From: Sipunculus nudus
Lineage: Eukaryota > Annelida > Sipuncula > Golfingiida > Sipunculidae
Direction: 5' to 3'
Assembly: GCA_026874595.1 (NCBI GenBank)
Contig: CM049320.1
Span: forward strand, 30,786,214-30,850,213
Length of the DNA stretch: 64,000 nucleotides
Within the stretch, counting starts at the first letter, position 1. The number at the start of each line of letters is the position of its first letter. The notes under the pieces are model-generated. The model did no database searches. It was not told the DNA's origin and worked only from the letters and a program-made list of their open reading frames with translations. Below are positions 11,925 through 24,093 of this stretch, piece after piece. A program made the position numbers and the translations under genes.

Positions 11925-14199
11925 GCATCACTTTTAATATAATAAGATTGATGCGCATCATATCAGTAGCAAGGACAGTTAATACAGAACGTCCATTTCA
12001 GTCGGCCCTCAGTGACCTCTGCAGAGACTTTCATGCATATTGAGCGTTCTTTTAGAACTGTACTTTCTGGTTTAATCTATGGCGCAGGGTGTTTTTCAAC
12101 AGTAACAATTCGCTTCAATTGGAAGGTGTTATACACAGCTGCGGTAATCACAGTGTTTACTGTAAAATAGGTTGATCCGGCTTGGGGGGATACCAGTCAA
12201 CCTAAAAATGGCTGGTGCCTCCTTTTGATATAGGATGAAGCACTCTAAAAAAATGGAGGATGCAGCACTTTAAATTTTGGGGATCATTATATTGATTGAA
12301 TACGGTATCTTTACCTACACGCTCTTTACAATACTTTAATTGCTCATGCTTTAAATGCAGGGATTTTAATCTTATCTTCTGCGGAAGCCTGGTCAAAGTA
12401 AGTAATCAATACCAATAAAGATTCCCAGTTTTTCCTACCTCAGGGCTGCACGAAATATATCAAGCTAGCTGCCAGGAGTATATATTCAACTCATCAGCGT
12501 GTGTCAAATAAACGAATATGTGTACTGCGCGAATTTAGGAATGATTAACTATATTACAATTCCCAGTTATTTGTGCATACACCTTATAACAACACCAAAA
12601 GCTCTTTCTTATGCGTAAGTTCGAGAAAAGAAATTAAATTCCTGTTTAAAAGGAAATATATGCATTATGGAAGAGTACACAAAGTGCCCCTCGAAGAGAA
12701 GCAAAATCTCACCTGCAATATATTAACGACGGATTTATCTCCGACGAGAACAATTGTTTTGCTTTCCAATAAAATTCAGGGATGATAGCTGTGCCTTATT
12801 GAGTGCCGCGGTTGGGCCAAGATGAATACTGTATATTGTTGAACGCGTGGCCACTACCTCAATGAAAATGTAAGTCGTTTGATCTTTAATAAACGTCAAC
12901 TCGTCATTGCTTCACGTCTTGAAGGTCTAACAGACATAGAAATTTGCAAGTTTTCCGTCACTGTTAGGAAATTATGTATCAGACAAAAAGTGTTACTGAA
13001 TGTCTTAAGTGTATAAAGAATGTATACACGTATTTAAAACCTCATAGTTATGTTGGTGCATTGTTCACCAAATCAGACCATTTATAGTTAAACACGTAGC
13101 TCGTGTCTATTTTATATCGTTGAATTAGAAATTGAAAAATAAACTTCAAACTGACATCTACATGATGTAGTTACGGAAACATATAATCTAAATTTATGTA
13201 TTCATTTCTCATTGAATTCTTCTCGAGTTAACTGTACATTTCTTAATGTAGATGAATCGAAAGCAAGGGTTCATGTAAACTTCTCATAGAAAACACGAAA
13301 TATTCATCGCATACATGACTCAAGTTAACGCCGCCATTCATAACAATAGTTAACACTCACAGGCAATGATTTTTAATTAGGATACTTCCTGGTACACTTG
13401 AGTATAAAGTGTAAATCTTAATACACACAGACACATACATATACAGTCTAAATAAAGAGCAAGGCTGACACCTTTGAGACAGACTTACATCATTTATTAC
13501 AACACAAGCTTTCAAAGCGCACAGGCTTCTACTTCATCTTGTGGTGAGATCAGGTAGAGAAGTGTTTTTAATAATAGATTAACAATGTATAAGGTCCGTA
13601 ATGCAATAAACAGTGTGAAACTTCTATCCTATTTTTTACCTACACTTCGACTACAGAAAACACTGGTATACGTATTACACGCCATGTATAACATGTATCA
13701 CTGCCCCCAACTTTGGGAGAGGCTAATTACTCCAAAATAAGTTTTTTTTTGCATTTGGAGTCACTTTAAACAATAGTCATAACACTTTGACAGTTTGGGA
13801 GAGTTTCCAACCATATTGCCTCTAATTTGGTATAGCTGCTCATATTTGCAAATGAGGTTTTGATATAATTAACTTATCATCATTGTGTTTACATCTTGTT
13901 TGCTACTGTAAACAAATATATCAATACTTCATACGTCATTGTACCTTCGTTGAATGTGTGTGGTTTTACTCCTCAGTCGACGAATACGTAAATATTCACA
14001 TCTATTACATTTATTTAGGTCCTGGCCTCAGGGCCGCCTTAGGGATCACTGTGACTGGTACCGATGCCCCCTACACAAATTTCATCCGAAAGGGTGGAAC
14101 AACTTTCGTACAGGATGTTTATGGTGTGCAACTCAGCTATATTTTCCCACTGTGTATATCGTGCGTTAAAGAACATTGTTGTGTCAATTTAGTTCCAAT

Positions 14200-14430
14200 G
14201 TGTAATTTCTTGTATGAAAGACCAAAATGAGTCTTTAAGCTTTTCTGAAATGAACATAAAAGCTGTGTTTCTATAAGCACAAAAGCGAGAACGGAAAAGA
14301 ACACCAAAAATCGCCTCTTTGGTAATATAACTGGAACGTTTCCGGGCGTCCGTGAGCGTTGCAGTTGAGACCTGACGCGCGTCATTCGCGCGGGAATTCC
14401 CTGAAATAACCTCACGAAGTGAGGGCATCC
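14200..14430 (-). pseudogene. Broken TM exon of the EGF/TM gene, U1 copy
   Basis: The acceptor-like CAG followed by GG-ATG lies at 14433-14426. The frame begins 'MPSLREVISGNSRAND', matching the U2 exon, but diverges and shifts where U2 has its hydrophobic stretch. The continuation is split across two frames (14137-14415 and 14189-14428), so the membrane segment is not maintained. Confidence 0.65.
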
Positions 14431-14812
14431 CTGTGCCCTTTCAAATGTTTGAAGTGTTATAATGATATATATTTTCTTCCATCCAGACTAGTTAAATCTT
14501 GAGAATATTACAACTGTTGTTCTCCCTTAACAACAAGAGACTGGTTCTTTGTGTCGAATGAGAAAAAGTGGCTAAAACAACGACATGTATCAAATTGAAA
14601 TGAATTATATTTACGACAAATTGGATGTATAGTTTAAGGTTGCATTTCTTGATATTCATGCTATTATTTTGTGTCAGTTATATGACAATTCACCGCACTT
14701 GTTAAATTATGCATAAATACAATAACATACAACTATCTTTCGACAATTTGCCAGACCTCCCCTCCACCTTCGCATGAAATTAAAATTGCGCTGTGCAACC
14801 AATTAAATATAC

Positions 14813-14911
14813 CTTTGCACATATTGCCATTAAATCCTGGTTGGTAAGAGACGTTTCCTCTCTCTCGTCGCAAACCTATTTATATCCTATATTTTCATCG
14901 ATCGTCACACA
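14813..14911 (-). pseudogene. Broken EGF-like exon, U1 copy
   Basis: Bounded by the same acceptor (…TTTGCAG) and donor (AAAG|GTATAT-like) as the U2 exon at 24094-24193, but 99 rather than 100 nt. It also has an in-frame TAG where U2 reads Tyr ('GYKY'). The Cys codons of the CxC motif are lost. It is a non-functional duplicate. Confidence 0.75.
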
Positions 14912-15354
14912 CTGCAAAGACGGGGTAGATGAATGACATTTCTGTATATCCGAGATGAGTGATGACTAAATAGCCCATGTGTAGGAAGGGAAACAGATAG
15001 GGGTTGTTGAGTATATTTCTGCATCAATGTGTGGCATTGTCTTAAAACATTTAGTATATAGTAATATTATAACCCATATTAGAATTAAGCAACTTTTCGT
15101 ACATTGCAGTTACACTATATTGCAAATTGTTTTCTCATCTGACTTAGTTTCATATTTAAATTGAATGTCAATTGAATAGAACCACGAGTAAACCACAAGT
15201 TTTTTTTATCCACACATAAATAATCCTTATTCGAGCTGGTGTTACTGTATGCACGTACGAGGTTGTTACGTACGAGGTTAAAACATGTTATCTTTGTACC
15301 CTTCGTATCATGGTACACATTCCTCTCACAATCCTAGTTTAGTGTCACAATCCT

Positions 15355-15710
15355 AGTACAGTTTAAGTAAATTGTGAATGTCGGTAAGCTTTGTGAATAT
15401 CGGTAAACTGTGTAAATATCAGTAAGCTTTGGTAGTAGCGATACTGGTTATGAATATTTGAAGGCTTTGGGAGTATCGATACTTGTTATGAAGACCTTTA
15501 AACTTTGTGAATAACTGTTAGCTATGTGTACGTCTATAAGCTTTGTGAATATATGTAAGCTTTGTGATTATTTGTAAGCTTTGTGATTATTTGTAAGCTT
15601 TGTGTATATTTATAAGCTTTGTGAACAGCTGTAAGCTTTGTGGATATGTGTAAGCTTTTTCAATACACATAAGCTTTGTCAATATACATGAGCTTTGTGA
15701 ATTTCAGGTT
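15355..15710. repeat. 19-bp minisatellite, U1 copy
   Basis: Roughly eighteen imperfect copies of a ~19-bp unit of the type 'taagctttgtgaatatttg'. The array also contains two 'agtatcgatacttgttatgaa' variants near 15430-15490. The same array type occurs in U2, U3 and inverted in U4. Confidence 0.85.
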
Positions 15711-15789
15711 ATGCACTGTTTAAATGTTATGGAATAATCAGAAATCGTACTAGTTAAAAAGTTAAAGTTTAAGTGGTAGGTTTTAAGTT

Positions 15790-16000
15790 CCCATCCCAAC
15801 AATAGGCTCAGAAAATTTTACATTTAAATTCCCGGTGGTAGCTCCCTGGGAACGTTACAGAGTCCACATAAGGTTTTGAGGTCGCTAGGCCCCGCCATAC
15901 GCATATGGCACTTAATCCGGTACCCACTTGTAATACTGATAAGACATAAGCACACTTGTGGCTTGTCTCGTCCCAAGACGTGTGATTCCGATCCGCTCTG
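15790..16000 (-). mobile_element. SINE, headless copy in U1
   Basis: The body matches the SINE at 26390-26655, including the 'cttcccggtggtagctccctggg' tail region and the 'gccatacgcatatggcac' core. The tRNA-like head present in U2 and U4 is replaced by unrelated sequence here. Confidence 0.6.
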
Positions 16001-16319
16001 CTCCTCTCCGTCAACAACGTCTTGGGATCAACCCTTAACAAAATGCCTCGTACGGTTTCAAAAAGGAAACCCCTTTAAAATCGTATAAGGGACATTTTAA
16101 GCTGTGTCAACATACAATAATTACCCTTTTGTTATCTTTGGATGTTTAATGAAACTTCTGCATAGTTGTGGCACCCAAATAATGCTCAATTGCCCTACTT
16201 ATCCATAATTTTGCCAAGAGCTCTTGTGGTTACATAGAGAACAGGCCGACTTGATTACATGGGGAGTGTCTCACAGTCCTTTGCAACGGGATTGAGACTT
16301 GGAACCCGCGCTGATCTAA

Positions 16320-18310
16320 ACGCTAATTGAATGGAACTAGATGTGTCGGAACGACACGAATGCCCCCGCCTGGGGCAAATTAGAAACATTTGATAAATTT
16401 TGTAAAATGGTTTCAGTTCAGCAGGTGTTGTATGGTGAAAAGTAGGTCAACAAGGGCTAAATGCAAACTCGATCTGTAACGGGTCATTATCAAGCAACAT
16501 ACCAAAAATCAGGCCAGTATCTGCAGGCATTGTGAAAAAAAGTCCATACATGTGCATTTTTCATAAAAATTTCTGCCTTACATGAAATTTTCTATGTTCA
16601 GTATCTGTCATATGGTCAAAAATAGGTCAACTGGGACGAAACGCGAATTCGATCTGTATGTGGTCATTATGCACCCACAGACCAAACATTAGGCCAGTAT
16701 CTGAAAGCATTGCTTTGCGAAACCAGAATATTATCAAAAGCTGATAATCAGTTATAAATTTAAATTGGGGAGGTATGAACCATGTTTCATAACAATCCAC
16801 CAAATGCTTCCTGAGAAATAAGCTCTTAAGATTTTTTTTCTATACTAAGCTCTGTGACCTTGAAAAGTAGGTCAAGATCACCCATCTTTGAACTTGACCA
16901 AGAGTATGTAAATATCATGCAATAGCACTAAAGAAATGTAGTTCCTGTGTTGAATACCTTTGGAGATATCCTGCACAAAAAGGCCAAATTGAAAAAATCA
17001 GATAAAAATTCATTAAATCAAAAATCAGAAATTGTAGGTGGTGCCACCAAAATTGTGACCATCATTCCGAATGATCATAGTAAGTTTTGTGAAAATCCAC
17101 ACAATGGTTCCTGAGATATTTGCTTCTGAGTGTTTTTTGTATAATCAGCTCTTAAACAATGAAAAATAGGTCAAGGTCACCCATCTTTGCACTTGACCAA
17201 GAATTTGTTGATATACATCTTCACTGATGAAATAAAATTCCAACGGTGAATCCTTTTAGAGATATCCCGCTCACAAGGCCAAAATTGAAAAATCCGATAA
17301 AAATTGATTAAAAAATTAGAAATTGTAGGTGGCGCCACCAAAATTGTGCAGCACGTACAAACCATCAGTCCCAATGATCATAGTAAGTTTTGTGAAAATC
17401 ACACAATGGTTCCTGAGATATAAGCTTCTGAGTGTTTTTCTATTATCAGCTCTAAAATGTAGAAAAATGGGTCAAGGTCACCCATCTTCGAACCTGACTG
17501 AGATTTTATCGATATACATCTTCACTGATGAAATAAAATTGAACGGTGAATCTTTTTAGAGATATCCCGCTTACAAGGTAAAAGTTAACAGACGCGGGAC
17601 CGACGGACGCCGGACGGAAGACAGACGGACGTACAGACAGACAGCTTGGGTGACGACAATAGCCCATCAGCCTATGAGCTGAGGGCTAAAAACGGCTGTA
17701 AATGTACATTTGTCAAGAAAATTTATATTTTTCATGAAATTTTCTAAGTTTGGGAGCCGTAAAACAATCAAAAGTAGGTCAACCGGCACGGAACGCGAAC
17801 TCGATCTGTAACTGGTTATTATCTGCCTACACACCAAAAATCAGGGCGGTACCTGCAGGCATTGCGGAAAAAAGACCGTACATGTGTATTTGTCATGAAA
17901 ATTTATATTTTTCATGAAATTTTCTATGTTCAGGAGCCGTAAAACAGTCATAAGTAGGTCAACCGGGACGAAACGCAAATTCGATCTGTAACTGGTTATT
18001 ATCTGCCTACACACCAAAAATCAGGGCGGTACCTGCAGGCATTGCGGAAAAAAGACCGTACATGTGTATTTGTCATGAAAATTTATATTTTTCATGAAAT
18101 TTTCTATGTTCAGGAGCCGTAAAACAGTCATAAGTAGGTCAACCGGGACGAAACGCAAATTCGATCTGTAACTGGTCATATATCTGACCTCACACCAAAA
18201 TTCAGGCCAATATCTGCAAGCATTGCGAAAATTAGTCCGTACAACAGTTTGATTTCGGAAGGACGGAAGGACGGACATGTGTTAAACTATATGCCCCGGC
18301 CACTTTGTGT
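16320..18310 (+). repeat. Composite dispersed repeat with internal 180-bp and ~290-bp tandem units
   Basis: Two kinds of internal repetition are visible. About 16340-16740 and 17700-18240 carry ~180-bp units ('gtaggtcaaccgggacgaaacgc', 'atcagggcggtacctgcagg'). About 16780-17600 carries ~290-bp units ('aaattgtaggtggcgccacca', 'aggtcaaggtcacccatctt'). A GGACGG-rich stretch lies at 17590-17640 and another at 18260-18280, and the block ends near 18310 in 'gggggcataaaaa'. Such tails are, from general knowledge, frequent in bivalve repeats. It lies between U1 and U2. No transposase or RT frame is visible, so it is probably non-autonomous. Confidence 0.7.
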
Positions 18311-18599
18311 TGGGGGCATAAAAAGCGGGCGATAATAGATGTCGGTGCAGGGTACCAATCGATGAACGTCCGCTCATTACATATTCCTGTAGTTTGTTAT
18401 GTTTTAATCCCCGCTGGCCTACAAGGATCATTGGGGATAATGTTTCATTAATATATTGGGATAAGAACGTGGTAAAGTTGCAAGAAAGTCCCATTTACTA
18501 CCAAAGACACGAATAAGTGTATTTTGGCGTGTATATTTAGCAGTTTTTAGAGTTTTTTAGGTGTCTTCTACCAGTTTTTACCACTTCAAACAGCTTTCG

Positions 18600-19500
18600 C
18601 AAAAATAGACATGAACAGCTTTCTGCATAGGGGCGTTTAGTTACCATTTGCATAATTAAGTCAAAGGAGCGAAGCATAAAGATTGTAGTGGTTATGTCAA
18701 TTACATCATATTTTGACATCCATGATTCAAGAACAATATTATCTGCTCTTTCAAAAGAACTGAATAAAACTAATTGCCTTTGTGAAGCTTACAGAAAAGT
18801 GTATTATTTTCAACAAATCACGTGGTTCATAAAATCAGCCTCATCCGTCCTAAGAGAGTTTGTTTCGTAGATCATCTCCCTTCAGGTGCAATTCTAAGGG
18901 AGTGATTTTTATCATATTTGTAGATAATAAACAGTCCCACACGTGTCGTATTTTCCTTTGCAATAACTGTTCGTTCAAATCTGCTAGCATCACCCCTGGG
19001 AACCATGCAACTCAACTTGCATGACACTTTGTTTTGCTACCGACACATATCTATCGCTATTTGGCGTCTCTTCAAACAGTAATACCTGGCTGTGCCGTTT
19101 TCGAAACGGCCAACTCCTGGAAATTATTACTTCTCATGAATATTTAATAGATGTGGGTCACTAGTTGTTAATGAACCATTTTTAAGATGCTAACAAAGGA
19201 TTTTCTTCCGGCAAATGTTTCACAATATTGTGTTATAAAAAACCGTATAGGTTTCAGCTCAAACAGAGCGGTTTGACAGCGGTTTAACAGACTTTTGCTT
19301 TATTTAATATTGAAGACAAACATCTTTTTCTACACTCAGTGATTCTTTTCTATACGTTATTATATGATGCTCTACGAAAATTCCAATCTATTTCACTGCA
19401 TGAACAATTTTATTATTAAATTTTTAAAAAAATTATTAAAAAAAGTAAATATATTAGTATGTCTATTTGAATATTATCAATATGTTTATATTTTACTTTG
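18600..19500 (+). repeat. Receptor-upstream module of unit U2
   Basis: Matches 33200-34560 in front of the U3 receptor and, more weakly, 6770-7560. Shared words include 'catccatgattcaagaacaat', 'cctttgtg', 'ttcgaaacggccaactcctgg', 'gtgggtcactagttgtta' and 'caatattgtgttata'. Near 19500-19517 the text 'tttgtctattacatcag|gc' resembles a 3' splice site just upstream of the coding frame. A 5'-UTR intron is possible but unproven. Confidence 0.55.
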
Positions 19501-19626
19501 TTTGTCTATTACATCAGGCAAGAATCCAAACAACAGAAGTGGACAGTTTAATCAGCCTTAAATCTGACTTGACTGCGCCAAGCAGGAGTTCTTCGACGGC
19601 CGAAACTTTTTTTTTAAGCCAACGCA

Positions 19627-20613
19627 ATGATGAACAACTCCACCCTAAGCACAAGAATGCAACATTCCACAGATATGTTTCAGAAGAATGTTCCGGTTAC
19701 AACAGAAACTATCAATCCGCAGACATCTGTGTTCAATCAAACAACATCAGCTTTTAACACTTATGGATCACAGAGTTTTGAGTCGGACCCAAATATAATA
19801 ATAGCTGTGTCTGTTGGGGGAACATTGCTTAATACCCTTGGAGTAGTGCTCGTATGTAGAAAGAACATATGGGACACGCCTATATCTAGGTATTTACTCA
19901 TTTTATCCTTGACTCATGTTGTAATGAATATTATTTCCATCTTGATTTTTGCGGTGCCTGCTATCCCTTGCATCGCAAAACCCTTTACAATCAACAATGC
20001 TGGCAGAATATCTGGTGGAATTATTGCAGCAATTAATATCATGCAAGCAGGAGCCATGTCAGTGCCTATGAAAGCATCTTTTCTTTGGTCGCACAGACGG
20101 GTATGCATTTCGGGAGTTCTCATTGTTTGCTGCAACATATTAATTAGTCTCCCTCTTTTATTTGATCCCACATTGGACCTTTTTTCATGCGTCTCCGACC
20201 TGTTCAAAGAAGAAGTGGTTTTCGAAATAGTAATTGAAGGATTAATTTTGTTAACACTGATAGTAGCAGGAGTAATAACATTGATAAAAATGATAAGCGC
20301 AAAAGCAAATGCCACTGTTTTGGGTGAAGAAGTTTTAGAAAATTGGAACAAGACGATTCGACGATTTACGGCTTTGAGTCTGTCCATGGGCTGTATTTAT
20401 ATCATTTGCAAACTGCCATTAACGGTTTATGTAAGTTTTGAAATTTTCACAGGGAAACAAAGCCGGTCTGCCAGAGACCTAACACTGGTAATGACATATA
20501 TCTACAATTATTTTCCCATTATCATGTATGTGGTCACTAATAGACAGATAAGACAAGAAATTCGAACACTTTTGATTAGATTTAATTGCAGGATAGAAAC
20601 CTTACCGGAATAA
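19627..20613 (+). CDS. Orphan seven-transmembrane (rhodopsin-like) receptor, intronless, intact
   Basis: A 328-residue membrane protein, probably a plasma-membrane G-protein-coupled receptor. The extracellular N-terminus (1-55) has glycosylation sequons at N4 and N37. TM segments lie at roughly 57-77, 88-110, 128-152, 158-179, 197-220, 245-271 and 283-304. C115 and C188 could form the usual TM3-ECL2 disulfide. Class A landmarks are altered: TM1 keeps Asn ('TLLNTLGV'), TM2 has 'SLTH' where Asp is usual, and TM3 ends 'WSHRRV' instead of DRY. TM6 has 'CKLP' (like CWxP), and TM7 has 'NYFPIIMY' (like NPxxY), followed by 'NRQIRQEIR'. The start is the first Met of the Met-Met pair, conserved in the U3 copy. 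Single-exon genes in local arrays suggest a chemoreceptor-like lineage-specific family; the ligand is unknown. Confidence 0.85.
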   Translation: MMNNSTLSTRMQHSTDMFQKNVPVTTETINPQTSVFNQTTSAFNTYGSQSFESDPNIIIAVSVGGTLLNTLGVVLVCRKNIWDTPISRYLLILSLTHVVMNIISILIFAVPAIPCIAKPFTINNAGRISGGIIAAINIMQAGAMSVPMKASFLWSHRRVCISGVLIVCCNILISLPLLFDPTLDLFSCVSDLFKEEVVFEIVIEGLILLTLIVAGVITLIKMISAKANATVLGEEVLENWNKTIRRFTALSLSMGCIYIICKLPLTVYVSFEIFTGKQSRSARDLTLVMTYIYNYFPIIMYVVTNRQIRQEIRTLLIRFNCRIETLPE

Positions 20614-20774
20614 CACTTTTACAAAGGAAATACATTAAGCAGCATGCAGGAGTTGCCTGGACCAAAAGTTATATGTCCCAAGAGCTCACTTGCTAAAGTA
20701 AAGTATTACAACCTTTCATGTTTTGAAAATCACTTCACTTTGTTCGTCCGTAGTATGTTTGCGATCCTGTGGGA

Positions 20775-20775
20775 G

Positions 20776-20826
<51 letters not shown>
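20775..20826. repeat. (TA)n microsatellite downstream of the receptor
   Basis: TA run 160 bp after the receptor stop. The U3 receptor has the same element at 35865-35921, flanked by matching text ('acttcag/ctttgttcgtcc' before, 'acgggagagg' after). Confidence 0.95.
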
Positions 20827-20830
<4 letters not shown>

Positions 20831-21114
20831 AATATGCTTACGGGAGAGGTTCATATTTATGCACATACAGATATCAATATGTATTACGTAGTATATCTTC
20901 CAAAAGCAAAAGTGTATGGGTAACTCTTTGTACCACATTCGATATACATGAATCTAAATAGCTATGGTTACAAAATATTAACCGTAATCAATATGGGTCA
21001 TTTCTTTTGAGACGTTTAAAAATTAGAGCTCAGACTTTTTAAAGTTACAAACCACTTTTTCTCAGAATTAAGAGAAACGACAGATAAAACAAAAACTAAT
21101 ATTTAGTTTGCCGG

Positions 21115-21115
<1 letters not shown>

Positions 21116-21201
<86 letters not shown>
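21116..21201. repeat. (TA)n(GA)n compound microsatellite
   Basis: About 60 bases of TA followed by about 27 bases of GA. Confidence 0.95.
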
Positions 21202-21202
<1 letters not shown>

Positions 21203-21204
21203 CT

Positions 21205-22545
21205 GTATTAATTGTAGGTATATGAGAATGCGTTAATCTAGGATTGCCAAACATTGTTCTGTATTATATTTCTATTGTAACAATGTTGTAGCCAATATAA
21301 ACAAGTACAGGTAGGTAACAAAACAAAAAGATGAAATATGTACCACATTCAGTGTCGATCTTTTAGACAGCTATTAATAGATAGTTAAAAATGTGAAATT
21401 GCTGCTTAATCAACGTATGCATTTTACGAATAATGTTTGAAAATGAGGGCTCTTTAGCTTGCTCTTTACCTGAATAATCCAATTTATATATTTTGAAACT
21501 ATATGTACCACATTCAGTGTCCAATTTTTGAACAGCTAATAATCAATGGTTAAAACGTGAATTTTCTACTTCATCCATGTGTTTATTTAACGAAGAAAGT
21601 TTGAAAAATGAGGGCTCTTTAGCTTGCTCTTTACCAGTATAGTCAAATTTAAAACAATACCTAAGCAACAAGAGTTCTGTTTCCAGTTTTGTTATATAAA
21701 AGTGCACCTAAGTTCATCTGTCAGATGTAGAAAAGGATATATATCTATGTAAAAAATAATAATAGCAATGTGGAAATCAGTCTTCATTTATCCTGAAAAC
21801 TATCAGTCATTAGCAGGTGGAAATATTATTCCTTCCGATGTTCTAAATCTTGATTTTACATGGATACCGATCATCTCATGAACTATTGCATTTATTCTGA
21901 AATACAGAAAGGGTTTGATATGCTTTCTTTGCCTTTATAAGCTGACTCTGGTATGGATATATTATATGTATATAAGAATGCTTTAATGTAGGATTGCCAA
22001 ACATTGTTCCGTATTATATTTCTATTGTAGCAATGTTGTAACAAATCTTTACAAGTACATACAGGTTACAACAAATATGAAACTATATGTATCACATTCA
22101 GTGTCGATCTTTTGAAAAGCATTAATAAATGGTTAAAATGTGAATTTTCTTCATAATCAATGTGTGTATCAAACGAAGGAAGTTTGAAAAAATGAGTGCT
22201 CTTTAGCTTGACTTTACTTGTATAATCCAATTTAAAACTATACCTTAGGAACAAGAGTTCTCTCCCCAGTTATGTTAAATAAAAGGGTACCTTAGTACAT
22301 CTGGTAGATGTAGAAAAGGATATATATTTATGTAAAAAAATATAACTAGAATTTGGAAATCATTCTCCTATCATCATGAAATCTATCAGTCATTACCAGG
22401 TTGAAATATCATTCTTTCATATGTTAAAAATTTTAATTTACATGGATACCGATCATCTCGTGAACTATTGCATTTTTTGACATAAGTACAGAAAGGGTTT
22501 TATATGCACTTCTTGCCTTTATAAGCAGATTCTGATATAGATATT
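21205..22545. repeat. Tandem ~700-bp duplication in unit U2
   Basis: Two similar halves start near 21225 and 21975. Both contain 'aggattgccaaacattgttc', 'tattatatttctattgta', 'tgagggctctttagcttg' and 'catggataccgatcatctc'. U3 has one copy (36230-36800). U4 has two, inverted (62900-63480 and 63480-64000). No conserved open frame. Confidence 0.75.
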
Positions 22546-22555
22546 CTCTCTCTCT

Positions 22556-22666
<111 letters not shown>

Positions 22667-23490
22667 TGTATTAACCCACGTACACATCAATGTTAACTAC
22701 TTACAGTTTCTGTTACTTTGTCGTCTTATGAAATTCTCAGGAAGATTAAATGGGATGATACTGCACTTCCTAACTGCTTCCAAGTCCAGGACCACCGTTC
22801 TATAAAAATGAGTCGAGCCCTCAAAGGTTTGCCGGTGTATAATAAGACGCTGGATCAGTAAGGGAACTAGCTATGATTATTCGTGGTCTATTTCATACAG
22901 GTAGTCATATTTTGGTCTTACTTTAAATCACTAAAGCAACCATTACCCCATACATACCTAAAAAAACGGAAACAGTAAACTGTAAATTACTCACATCAAT
23001 GTTTAATTTCAATAATATTTCTTAACAACAGCGAGGCACAACACATGATGTCAACCTGGTGTCATTTACCAATGCTTTCCACACGTTTAATTTCGGGTCT
23101 CTGGTGCACCGCAAAGTAATTGCAGCAGATATATATATATATATATGACAAAGCATCAATTTTAAATCATGAGGTTGAAGCACTTGAATTACGGGGATCA
23201 TTGTCTGGACTGAATAGGGTATATTTACCTTCCAAGCTCTGGGCCATAACTGCTCGTACTCATCGTTCCTCACACAAAGGAATATTAATCTTATCTTCTG
23301 CGGCAGCAGAGTAAGTAATCAATGGCAATAAATGTCCCAGTTCTTCCTACTCCGCTTTATCTACACTTCAAATACAGATAACACGGGTATACTTTTAGCA
23401 GCCCATGTATAACACGTATCTCTGCCCTCAACTTTTGGAGTAGCAAATTGCTCCAGCATAAATTTTTCGCTTTTGGTGTCACTTTGATCA

Positions 23491-23714
23491 TTAGCCATAA
23501 CACTTTGACACATTGGAAGAGTCGTTAAGCTGTTTTGAAATAAACCCAAAAGCTGCAATTCCATAAGCGAAAGCGGAAGAAAACAACATAAAAGTCGCCT
23601 CTTTGTTCATATCACTCGAGCATTTCCGGGCGTCCGCGAGTGCTCGAGCAGAGGCCTGTCGCTCGGCATTTGCATGGGAATTCTCTGATATGATCTCACG
23701 AAGGGAGGGCATCC
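23491..23714 (-). CDS. Juxtamembrane plus transmembrane exon of the EGF/TM gene (U2, open)
   Basis: Exon-like frame on the minus strand beginning after CAG at 23717-23715. It reads 'MPSLREIISENSHANAERQA', a polar segment with 'RKCSSDMNKEA', then a hydrophobic run 'TFMLFSSAFAYGIAAFGFIS' that fits one membrane helix. The first two bases (GG) complete the split codon left by the EGF exon at 24094-24193, so the two join in phase and give Gly after 'TMCK'. Compared with U4, about 460 bp has been deleted just after 'KQLNDS'; the last residues come from fused downstream sequence, so the true 3' end of the exon is uncertain. Copies in U1, U3 and U4 are broken. The product would be a single-pass membrane protein with an outward EGF domain, but no full gene model is visible. 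Confidence 0.5.
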
Positions 23715-24093
23715 CTGTGACTTTTCAAATGATTAAAGCGTCATAATGATAAAGATTTTCTTCCACCCAAACTGGTATAATCTTTGAGTATTTTACAGCA
23801 ATTGTTTTCCCTTAATTTTCATTTTTAAAGACTGTTATGTCGAATGGGAAAAGTGGCTAATACAAGAATATTTATCAAATCGAAATTCCATATTATATTC
23901 CACAAATTGGATTTTTAGTTTAAGGTTAGTTACATTGATATGCATGCTGTTATCTTGAGTCAGTTATTCTGAGAATTCATGGCACCAGTTAAAATTATTT
24001 ATAATTATAATAAAATACACCTATCATCCGACACTCCAGCTGACCTCCCCTTCATGTTCGGATGAATTCCGCAGTGCTACCAGTTAAATATAC

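Larger units (their letters stand above)
11922..16100. repeat. Segment S1, U1 copy of the EGF/TM gene segment
   Basis: This block has diverged direct copies at about 23140-26700 (U2) and 39817-45100 (U3), and an inverted one at about 57060-61030 (U4). It contains broken copies of the EGF exon (14813-14911) and TM exon (ending 14430), the 19-bp minisatellite (15355-15710) and part of a SINE (15790-16000). Relative to U3 it lacks most of the stretch matching 42700-44300. Short open frames at 12202-12785 and 13883-14230 are not conserved between copies and are not called as genes. Confidence 0.7.

Noticed and set aside
13883-14230. 115-codon plus-strand frame with '(F)IRKGGT' similarity to frames at 41440-41667 and 60315-60521
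   Set aside because: The block is conserved because the whole segment is duplicated; the three frames start, end and shift differently, so coding is not supported.
15355-15710. CRISPR-like spacing of short repeats
   Set aside because: Units are contiguous and diverged with no unique spacers, and the context is clearly eukaryotic.
16610-16640. 'gggacgaaacg' resembling a hammerhead GAAAC box
   Set aside because: No CTGANGA box lies upstream in any copy of this dispersed repeat.
19914-20387. 157-codon minus-strand frame
   Set aside because: Antisense shadow of the 7TM receptor; 34994-35215 is the equivalent in U3.
20723-20938. Open frames with long Tyr-Ile runs on both strands
   Set aside because: They translate (TA)n microsatellites; the same holds for frames at 28514-28990, 32581-32889, 35809-36048, 46511-46750 and the low-complexity part of 54271-54657.
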